This document shows positions 57,336 through 64,000 of a stretch of DNA of 64,000 nucleotides, one piece after another. Every line of letters starts with the position of its first letter. Positions within the stretch are counted from its first letter, which is position 1. The translations under genes and the position numbers were made by a program. The notes beneath the pieces are model-generated. The model saw nothing but the letters and a program-made list of their open reading frames with translations, had not been told where the DNA came from and searched no databases. This DNA comes from Candidatus Obscuribacter sp. (GTDB lineage: Bacteria > Cyanobacteriota > Vampirovibrionia > Obscuribacterales > Obscuribacteraceae): assembly GCA_021772095.1 (NCBI GenBank), contig JADYXR010000128.1, positions 62,001-126,000 of the forward strand. The letters run 5' to 3'.

Positions 57336-59579
57336 ATGAGCAAAACAGAAACTCAACAGATAGCCACCACGTACAAAATTCTGCAAGGAACACCCTATCC
57401 GCTTGGCGCCACATGGGACGGCAAGGGAGTGAATTTCGCAATCTTCTCCGAGAATGCCACCAAGGTTGAGCTCTGTTTGTTTGACTCGATTGACGCCAAA
57501 GCTGAATCGGTCAGAATTGAATTGCCCGAATACACGCACCAGATTTTTCATGGATACCTAAAAGGATTGCAACCTGGTCAACTCTATGGCTACCGCGTTC
57601 ATGGACCATATGAACCGAAAAAAGGCATGCGTTTCAACCCTAACAAATTGCTCGCCGACCCTTACGCTAAGTGCATCGCGCGAGATCTGACATGGGACGA
57701 CAGCCTGTTCGGTTACAAGATGGGCGACCCTAAATTGGACCTCAGCTTTGATACCAGAGATAGTGCGGCATACGCACCGCTGTGCGCCGTGATCGACGAA
57801 GAATTTAATTGGGGCGGCGATGTCGCACCAAAAACTCCGTGGCATAAAACCATCATTTACGAAGCTCACGTTAAAGGGCTGACCGCAACCAACAAGGGTG
57901 TTCCCGAGCCGCTTCGTGGGACGTACTTGGGACTTTGCACCGACACCATGATCAGACATTTTAAACGACTTGGTATCACAGCAGTGGAACTACTGCCGGT
58001 GCACTACCACGTCAACGATGGCTTCTTGATAGAACGCGGCTTGAAAAATTACTGGGGCTATAACACGCTCGGTTATTTCGCTCCGGACCTCTGCTACTCC
58101 CGCTCCGAGGATGTCACCGAAGCCGTAAAGGAATTTAAATGCATGGTGCGGGCATTGCACCGCGCCGGCATCGAAGTGATTCTCGACGTGGTCTACAACC
58201 ACACGGCTGAAGGAAATCACCTCGGTCCAACCCTCAGTTTCAAAGGCGTAGACAACTTCTGCTATTACCGCACGACCATTAAAGACGCCCGCTATTACAT
58301 GGATTACACCGGCTGCGGCAACACTTTGAACATGATGCATCCACGCGTTTTGCAATTGCTGATGGACAGCCTGCGCTACTGGGTGATCGAAATGCACGTC
58401 GACGGATTCAGATCCGATCTGGCCAGCGCCTTAGCCCGAGAGCTTTTCGACGTGGATAAACTCTCGGCGTTCTTCGACGTGATCCAACAAGATCCAATTA
58501 TTTCGCAAGTAAAACTGATCGCCGAGCCCTGGGATATCGGTCAAGGCGGCTACCAGGTCGGCAACTTCCCGGTCCTCTGGGCTGAATGGAACGGCAAATA
58601 CCGCGACAACGTGCGTTCATTCTGGCGAGGCGACGCCGGCAAAGCCGGCGAATTAGCAACCCGCATCGGGGGCAGCAGCGACCTCTATGAGTGGAGCGGA
58701 CGCAGTCCGTCAGCCAGTATCAACTTCCTCACCGCCCACGATGGCTTCACGCTTCAGGATCTGGTGAGCTACAACGACAAACATAACGAAGCCAACGGCG
58801 ACAATAACAACGATGGCGAAAACAACAACGAGAGCTGGAATTGCGGAGTTGAAGGGGAGACCGACGATCCGGAAATCATCGCGCTTCGAGTCAAGCAAAA
58901 GAAAAATCTGCTTTCCAGGATGCTCCTTTCGTGGGGCGTACCGATGATTTGCGGCGGCGACGAGTCAGGCCGAACGCAGCACGGCAACAACAACGCGTAT
59001 TGCCAGGACAATGAGCTGAGCTGGAATCATTGGGACTTCTCGGATGCTGACGAGGAGTTTATGAAGTTCACGCAAAAACTAATTGCCATCCGAAAAAACA
59101 ATCCGATTTTGCAAAAACGAAAGTTCGGGGCCAATCGATCGGAACATACCGATTCGTCAAAAAAAGCAATCATGTGGGTCAACACCAGTGGCGCCGAGAT
59201 GACCGAAGCAGACTGGAGTTTTGGTGGCTGCAACACGTTCGGCGTGCTATTTGACGGTGCCTGCGTGGATGATTTGGACGAGGAAGGAAATCCAATTCAG
59301 TCAAATACACTGATCTATTTGCTCAACTCGTATTGGGAGGACGTGCCGTTCTCGCTGCCTCTCTACCAGGTAGAAAAATACTGGCAAACGTTCGCCGCGC
59401 ACAAGGTTGACCTGGTGTGGGAATTGATCATTGATACCACTGGCGGCATCAAGAAAACACTATGGAATATGCAGGAAACGTTCCCAATGCAATCGCGCAG
59501 CGCAGCATTGCTGCAACTCCGCGACAAGAACGCTCTTAGTGAAACCATCCAGCCAGGGACAATTCTGCCACCATTTTAA
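57336..59579 (+). CDS. glgX: Glycogen debranching enzyme (isoamylase type, TreX/GlgX)
   Basis: 747 residues, ATG with GGGAA eight bases upstream. An N-terminal CBM48 sandwich ([20 protein letters not shown], then [11 protein letters not shown]) precedes a GH13_11 barrel. Barrel motifs: [26 protein letters not shown] (nucleophile Asp), [19 protein letters not shown] (acid/base Glu) and [21 protein letters not shown] (third acid), then [17 protein letters not shown]. It hydrolyses alpha-1,6 branches of glycogen, delivering linear maltodextrin to TreY and TreZ. It is 82 nt after treY and completes the TreXYZ route. Confidence 0.95.
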   Translation: MSKTETQQIATTYKILQGTPYPLGATWDGKGVNFAIFSENATKVELCLFDSIDAKAESVRIELPEYTHQIFHGYLKGLQPGQLYGYRVHGPYEPKKGMRFNPNKLLADPYAKCIARDLTWDDSLFGYKMGDPKLDLSFDTRDSAAYAPLCAVIDEEFNWGGDVAPKTPWHKTIIYEAHVKGLTATNKGVPEPLRGTYLGLCTDTMIRHFKRLGITAVELLPVHYHVNDGFLIERGLKNYWGYNTLGYFAPDLCYSRSEDVTEAVKEFKCMVRALHRAGIEVILDVVYNHTAEGNHLGPTLSFKGVDNFCYYRTTIKDARYYMDYTGCGNTLNMMHPRVLQLLMDSLRYWVIEMHVDGFRSDLASALARELFDVDKLSAFFDVIQQDPIISQVKLIAEPWDIGQGGYQVGNFPVLWAEWNGKYRDNVRSFWRGDAGKAGELATRIGGSSDLYEWSGRSPSASINFLTAHDGFTLQDLVSYNDKHNEANGDNNNDGENNNESWNCGVEGETDDPEIIALRVKQKKNLLSRMLLSWGVPMICGGDESGRTQHGNNNAYCQDNELSWNHWDFSDADEEFMKFTQKLIAIRKNNPILQKRKFGANRSEHTDSSKKAIMWVNTSGAEMTEADWSFGGCNTFGVLFDGACVDDLDEEGNPIQSNTLIYLLNSYWEDVPFSLPLYQVEKYWQTFAAHKVDLVWELIIDTTGGIKKTLWNMQETFPMQSRSAALLQLRDKNALSETIQPGTILPPF

Positions 59580-59733
59580 ATTCCGTTTTTAAACGGCGAA
59601 ATGGTTTCGTGATAAATGAATTTGGATTAGGAGACTGCGCCGGCGCGCAGTCCATCGCTTTGTTCACCTGAATTTGCTTTAGTGATTAATTAGATTTGGA
59701 AGGTTAATCGATCACCTGGCACACAGTGTGAGT

Positions 59734-59940
59734 TTATGCCGCCTTTGTCGCCATGCGGCATTTGAGGTATTGGACAACTTGATAGAGCGCACTCACTCCT
59801 ACTAAGCCGTAAACGACTTTCGACATGGTGCCATCGCCAAGTAGCGTGGTTACCAGGTTGTAGTTGAAGAGACCCACCAGTCCCCAATTGATACCGCCTA
59901 CGATTAATAGAATCGTAAATAGAATTTCGATATTTTTCAT
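59734..59940 (-). CDS. DUF378 small membrane protein
   Basis: 68 residues, ATG with AGGTGAT upstream. Two helices (about 5-25 and 42-60): IEILFTILLIVGGINWGLVG and KVVYGLVGVSALYQVVQYL, the DUF378/YuzA signature GGINWGLVGLF. Function of the family is unknown. A good promoter (60018-60046) and an operator-like palindrome (59976-59992) lie upstream, so it is a single-gene unit. The overlapping frame at 59690-59887 is a shadow. Confidence 0.88.
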   Translation of the reverse strand: MKNIEILFTILLIVGGINWGLVGLFNYNLVTTLLGDGTMSKVVYGLVGVSALYQVVQYLKCRMATKAA

Positions 59941-59975
59941 ATGTTGATCACCTGAACATCAAAACGCAACAGCTG

Positions 59976-59992
59976 CCAGGAACGGTTCCTGG
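59976..59992. promoter_or_regulatory. Perfect palindrome in the DUF378 gene leader
   Basis: CCAGGAAC-G-GTTCCTGG, 8-bp arms around one base. It lies between the predicted transcription start (near 60010) and the ATG at 59940, a typical repressor-operator position. Confidence 0.55.
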
Positions 59993-60017
59993 AGCCGGAT
60001 TTGTATGCTTACGTACC

Positions 60018-60046
60018 AGTTTAGTAGAAATTAATAAACCTGTCAA
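60018..60046 (-). promoter_or_regulatory. Sigma-70 promoter of the DUF378 gene
   Basis: On the minus strand a perfect TTGACA (60046-60041), 17-bp spacer and TAAACT (60023-60018, 4/6 to TATAAT). Confidence 0.65.
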
Positions 60047-60256
60047 TATTGCCACCACTCTGAAACGCTGTTGTTCAGCCGTTTTCATAAGCACGCCCGG
60101 CCGAGTTAATAATTTAGTGCCCACCCGTGACGATTTTTCGATTCAATCAAATCACCTTAAAGGCACACCTGGAGCACCTTTGGGCGTTCCATTATCATTC
60201 GACCACTGCAGTCGAACCTCCGGTTTCATTCACCGGGTTTGGTGCCCATAAAAATT

Positions 60257-62035
60257 TCAGGGAACTCGAAACCAGAACGTTGAACCTTTGCCGATTTCAC
60301 TTTTCACACCGATGACGCCACCATGAGCTTCGACGATAGCCTTGCAAATTGACAGTCCCAGACCGCTTCCGCGCTTTACGGAGTGGTCGTATCGGCTCAC
60401 TTGTTTATAACGCTCGAAGATTTTTTCGAGATGATCTTCTGATATGCCCTGTCCTTGATCGGTAACGCTAACAACGACACCTTCATCTCCTTCCCGAACA
60501 TCAACGGAGATCAGCCCACCTGGCGGGGAATACTTGATCGCGTTGGAAAGTAGGTTGATTAGAACACGGACAATTCGATCCTCGTCGGCGTTCATAGTCA
60601 GATCGGTCTGCATCGATTTCAAAACCAATTTGTTGTTCTCGGCGCTGGCGCTGACGGCGTTAATCGCCTGGTCCATAATCGTTGCCACAGGCGTGATTGC
60701 CAGGTTTAATTCCATCTCGCCAGCTTCAATTTTCTCCAGATCCAAAAGCTCGCCAATCAATGAAATCAGTCTTCTGACACTTTGCAAAGCGCGGGCAACC
60801 ATTGCCGACATTCTCTCATTAATTGGTCCATACGCGCCATTCTCGACCAGCTCAAACGTTGTACCTATGGAACTTAGCGGACTTCTCAGATCATGGCTGA
60901 GCATAGCGACAAATTCTTGCTTGGCATGTTCGAGTCGTTTGTAAGCGGTTATGTCTTGCCCGACGCACATGAAAAGCTGATGCTCGTGTTCCCAAACGAT
61001 CGACCACACAAAGTCGCGCCGTTTGCCGCTTGCAGCCAGCATCCCGACTTCCACTTCCTGCCGTTGACCGCGAACTTGTGAAACGTTTTCCATAACCTTC
61101 TTCAAGTGGTCATGGTCATCAGAAACAATAAATTCAGCAAAATCGGATTGCAAAATATCGCTGGTTGGGAACCCGAGCATGCCTTGAAAAGCTTCATTGG
61201 CACGGGTTATCGAGCCAGTGCTATCGAGAGCGCAAATCGCGTCAGCAGCCCCGTCGAAGTTGGCACGCTCGCGATCGAATGAGTCTTGCAGTGCCGTTGC
61301 CACGTCGTAAAATACAGCATCAAACTCGGCAATCTCGTCAGTGCCGCCCTTCGCCTCGTTTAACTCCTGACCATTGGCGAGGCGCAAACTGTTTTCCTTC
61401 AACGCGTTCACTCGCCGCGTGATATCACGACAAAAGACAATCATGTAGATTACAAAAACTATGTTTGCCAGAACGCCGACGGCAAGCCAGATATGGAGAA
61501 GCAGTCGAGTGTCGCGATGCCGCTGTGATATTTCTTCGTCAAGCGCTTTGCGATAAGAATATAAATCATGGATCGCCGCGTTACCGTCACCGATTTTTTC
61601 TTTGATCGACATCAACGACAAAACCTGCATCTCGGGAGACGTGCGCTTGCTCGTCCAATTCTTCACATTGTCCAGGATGTTGCCGAAATCAAGCCAGGCC
61701 TCTCGCAGGCGACGCAAGGCGTCGACCTGGTTGGTTTCGCTTTTATCGATAGTCGATTCCAAACCATTGATCCACTCAAGCGTGTTATTTCGCACCAGAA
61801 TGAATTCGTCAATCGTGTCAGGTTCTTTAGTGAAACCATACTCGACAAGCAGAAACGCGCATTCATCGCCGGCGCTAACGACCCTCTCCACCGTTGTTTT
61901 GACTATCTGAGATCGGATTTGTTGCATGACTTCAGCGTCTTCCTGGTTGACCAGAATTAGCAAAACAATTACGAAAACAATTTCGAATGCCAATGGAATC
62001 GAAAGTATTGCCAGCCACTTTTGAAAAATGCTCAT
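60257..62035 (-). CDS. Sensor histidine kinase, paralogue B
   Basis: 592 residues. One N-terminal membrane helix (about 9-31), an extracytoplasmic helical domain (about 32-180), a second helix (about 185-207), HAMP-like linker, PAS domain (about 262-370, AICALDSTGSITRANEAFQG), HisKA with phospho-His near 382 ([15 protein letters not shown]) and HATPase with [20 protein letters not shown] and [18 protein letters not shown]. It starts four bases after the stop of its tandem paralogue. No response regulator is adjacent, so partner and signal are unknown. Confidence 0.93.
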   Translation of the reverse strand: MSIFQKWLAILSIPLAFEIVFVIVLLILVNQEDAEVMQQIRSQIVKTTVERVVSAGDECAFLLVEYGFTKEPDTIDEFILVRNNTLEWINGLESTIDKSETNQVDALRRLREAWLDFGNILDNVKNWTSKRTSPEMQVLSLMSIKEKIGDGNAAIHDLYSYRKALDEEISQRHRDTRLLLHIWLAVGVLANIVFVIYMIVFCRDITRRVNALKENSLRLANGQELNEAKGGTDEIAEFDAVFYDVATALQDSFDRERANFDGAADAICALDSTGSITRANEAFQGMLGFPTSDILQSDFAEFIVSDDHDHLKKVMENVSQVRGQRQEVEVGMLAASGKRRDFVWSIVWEHEHQLFMCVGQDITAYKRLEHAKQEFVAMLSHDLRSPLSSIGTTFELVENGAYGPINERMSAMVARALQSVRRLISLIGELLDLEKIEAGEMELNLAITPVATIMDQAINAVSASAENNKLVLKSMQTDLTMNADEDRIVRVLINLLSNAIKYSPPGGLISVDVREGDEGVVVSVTDQGQGISEDHLEKIFERYKQVSRYDHSVKRGSGLGLSICKAIVEAHGGVIGVKSEIGKGSTFWFRVP

Positions 62036-62039
62036 GAGA

Positions 62040-63836
62040 TCAGTCGACCTCCGGCAGTTTGAACCAGAAAGTGGAACCCGCTCCCAGCCTGCTTACTACG
62101 CCAATTGTGCCACCGTGCGCTTCAACAATTGCCTTGCAGATCGAAAGTCCAAGTCCACTTCCTTGCTTGTGAATTTTCTCGGCGTCTTGAACTTGTTTAT
62201 ATCGTTCGAAAATGTTGTCGAGTTTGTCCGGCGGAATGCCCGGTCCCTGGTCGATCACCGAGATCTCGATGCCGTCGTTCTGAATCCGATCGGCCATTAA
62301 AGTTACTTTGTCGCCGCTGCGAGAATACTTGATCGCATTCGACAACAAGTTTATTAGCACGCGAACGATACGCTCCTCATCGGCGCGGACGCTGAGTTCG
62401 TGATCGATGGCTTCCAGTTCTACGCCTTGCTCAGCCGCGGACATGCGAAGAGAGTCCATGGCGGTTTGAAACACCCGATTGACCGGCACCACCGACGGTG
62501 TGATTTCCATTTCCCCGGCTTCTAATTTTTCCAGGTCCAGCAGTTCATTGATCAAGTTAACCAGCCGTTCGACGCTCTTCTGAGCCATCGCAAAAACATT
62601 GACGCATTTGTCGGGCATCTTTTGCACCGCGCCCTCGACCACCATCTCGATAGTGATAGCGAGCGCCGCAAGCGGAGAGCGCAGATCGTGACTGAGCATG
62701 GCGACGAAGTCCTGCTTCGCCTGCTCCAAGCGTTTCCGTTCAGTTACATCGTGAGCCACACAGTAGAACGTTTTTCGGGACGGCTCCCAGCGCGCTGACC
62801 ACTGATAATCAAAAGGATCAGCGTCAGAGGAGATCATGCGAACTTCTGTTTCTAAACGCTGACCTTTATTGCTCTTCACTTTCTCAAGAAAATTGTTGAT
62901 GCTTTCCCTGTCGTCCTCTAAAACGAAAGAACGAATATCGGCGCCAATTGCAGACTCCGCGTCATGACCGAGTGAGTCGGTCAGAACCTGGTTGACGCGC
63001 TCAATTTCGCCCGAGTGATTTAAACAAAATATCAAGTCGGCGGCGCTATCGAACATCGCCAATTCGCGTTGGTAAGAGTCTCTAAATGCGGTGGCAACAC
63101 CGTGAAAGACTTTATCCAGTTCGGCAATTTCATCGGTGCCTTTGAGCGAGGGCAGAAGCGCCTCTCCATGCGATAGTTTTAAACTGTTCTCTTTGAGATG
63201 CTTAATTCGTTTAACAAATCCTCGACTGAATGCGAAGGTGGCACCAGCGGAAAGGAGGATGCTTGCTAATAATCCGGCGATCGTCCACGTTTTCAAACTG
63301 TCGAGCAGCGCTCCGCGTTCTTTGATAAAGTGATTGTCAGCTCGCGTTTGACTCTGGAACATGGGCTCGACAGTGCTGCTCACTTTTTTGATACGGATAT
63401 CGAGAAGCGCATAAAAGCCAAGCTTTTCTTCAAGGGTCAATCGAATTTTCCGATTGTTGAGTTTGACAGCGCCGTTCATCAATGTGAAATACTTTGCGAC
63501 CTCAGACTTCATTTCATTGATGGCGGCGGCATCTTTTTCTGTCAGAGTCTTATCGGATTGCATCTGCGCAATCAGTTCGTTAGCCTTGAATTCTTTAGCT
63601 TTAAGCTCTTTGAACACACCGGGATCCGGATCCATGGAATCTGCAGTCACGATTGTCACCACCGCGTGGCACTCGCTGAACGCTTTGTAGGCGAGCAAGC
63701 GCCGCTCGGCCAGCGCGATTTGAGAATCGACTGTAGACTCGGCGAATTCCAGAGCGACAATTAAGGCGACGAAAAACACTAGCTGAAAAGCCAGGGGAAT
63801 CGCGATTAAAAATAGCCCTTTGTGAAATATGCGCAT
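62040..63836 (-). CDS. Sensor histidine kinase, paralogue A
   Basis: 598 residues with the same layout as the next gene: helix about 10-32, extracytoplasmic four-helix-like domain, second helix about 185-207, HAMP, PAS (about 260-365, [18 protein letters not shown]), HisKA ([12 protein letters not shown], His near 382) and HATPase ([38 protein letters not shown]). The gene begins four bases after the stop of the upstream TPR-like gene, so the three likely form one operon. The two kinases arose by tandem duplication; the extracytoplasmic parts have diverged most. Confidence 0.93.
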   Translation of the reverse strand: MRIFHKGLFLIAIPLAFQLVFFVALIVALEFAESTVDSQIALAERRLLAYKAFSECHAVVTIVTADSMDPDPGVFKELKAKEFKANELIAQMQSDKTLTEKDAAAINEMKSEVAKYFTLMNGAVKLNNRKIRLTLEEKLGFYALLDIRIKKVSSTVEPMFQSQTRADNHFIKERGALLDSLKTWTIAGLLASILLSAGATFAFSRGFVKRIKHLKENSLKLSHGEALLPSLKGTDEIAELDKVFHGVATAFRDSYQRELAMFDSAADLIFCLNHSGEIERVNQVLTDSLGHDAESAIGADIRSFVLEDDRESINNFLEKVKSNKGQRLETEVRMISSDADPFDYQWSARWEPSRKTFYCVAHDVTERKRLEQAKQDFVAMLSHDLRSPLAALAITIEMVVEGAVQKMPDKCVNVFAMAQKSVERLVNLINELLDLEKLEAGEMEITPSVVPVNRVFQTAMDSLRMSAAEQGVELEAIDHELSVRADEERIVRVLINLLSNAIKYSRSGDKVTLMADRIQNDGIEISVIDQGPGIPPDKLDNIFERYKQVQDAEKIHKQGSGLGLSICKAIVEAHGGTIGVVSRLGAGSTFWFKLPEVD

Positions 63837-63839
63837 GAA

Positions 63840-64000
63840 TTAAAACGGACTGTGGGAGACGTTTTTCAGAGCCAGTAACTTCGCTTTGTCGGCGCGTTCG
63901 TTAAACGATTGAGCTTCAGCTTTCAATTCCGCCGCTGAAAATAAATTGGCTATGTGTTTGACAGCCGACACGTAGTGCAGATCAGTCGGTCCCAATATCT
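63840..64000 (-). CDS. C-terminal end of a TPR-like protein
   Basis: Only the last ~53 residues are in the window (ending KNVSHSPF, then TAA at 63842-63840). The stretch GPTDLHYVSAVKHIANLFSA, followed by a helix with FNERADKAKLLAL, resembles the last repeat of a kinesin-light-chain-type TPR protein. It lies directly upstream of the two histidine kinases and may be co-transcribed with them. Confidence 0.65.
   Translation of the reverse strand, partial: ILGPTDLHYVSAVKHIANLFSAAELKAEAQSFNERADKAKLLALKNVSHSPF

Larger units (their letters stand above)
59941..60256. other. DUF378 gene control region
   Basis: 316 nt between the histidine kinase stop and the DUF378 start. It holds the promoter and palindrome listed separately. 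The left-over ~200 nt (60050-60256) show nothing recognisable. Confidence 0.5.

Overview
The window looks like the chromosome of an uncultured, non-photosynthetic relative of cyanobacteria (Vampirovibrionia/Melainabacteria, most likely Obscuribacterales). This is inferred from the gene content: long TPR proteins, a Ser/Thr kinase carrying leucine-rich repeats, a PATAN/DUF4388 protein, fermentative AdhE beside citrate synthase, and a complete glycogen-to-trehalose route. No rRNA, tRNA, prophage, insertion sequence or CRISPR array was seen. Base composition is near 50% G+C throughout. TTG and GTG starts are common.

Layout. 1-5.3 kb: end of a large duplicated-domain protein, a class A beta-lactamase-fold serine hydrolase, and a divergent SpoIIM/RDD membrane pair. 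5.5-12.4 kb: citrate synthase, a solitary N6-adenine methyltransferase, a DHH phosphoesterase and a TPR-zincin protein. 12.4-21.2 kb (all minus strand): a repeat-rich protein of unknown function, an MlaC-like lipoprotein, an ABC-2 exporter pair, a STAS protein and AdhE. 21.8-26.1 kb: a 1416-residue TPR scaffold protein. 26.1-33.7 kb: a bufferin-type RiPP locus. 34-49 kb: housekeeping and envelope genes (matrixin protease, NagB, secreted cyclophilin, DnaK, PATAN/GGDEF-like protein, MBL hydrolase, GH-like secreted protein, alpha/beta hydrolase, small membrane proteins). 49.5-59.6 kb: treZ, malQ-treY, glgX/treX. 59.7-64 kb: a DUF378 protein, two tandem paralogous sensor kinases and the end of a TPR-like gene.

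Two systems stand out. The first is a minus-strand operon. It encodes a Cys-rich lipoprotein that looks like a RiPP precursor, a DUF692 (BufB/MNIO) enzyme, a DUF2063 (BufC) partner and, overlapping the last, a transmembrane Ser/Thr kinase with leucine-rich repeats and two Cys motifs. A NarL-type response regulator and a soluble histidine kinase are divergently transcribed from it, with two inverted repeats in between. Copper or other metal handling is the known role of bufferins; the lipid-anchored precursor and the kinase coupling look new.

The second is the TreXYZ cluster. TreY is fused behind a MalQ domain in which all three catalytic acids appear to be lost, and the TreY reading frame is broken by one in-frame TAG.

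A family of 27-28 bp imperfect inverted repeats (ends GTCAGAAA / TTTCTGAC) is scattered in at least seven intergenic copies, each 3' of a gene. Several enzymes carry long low-complexity insertions inside otherwise conserved folds.
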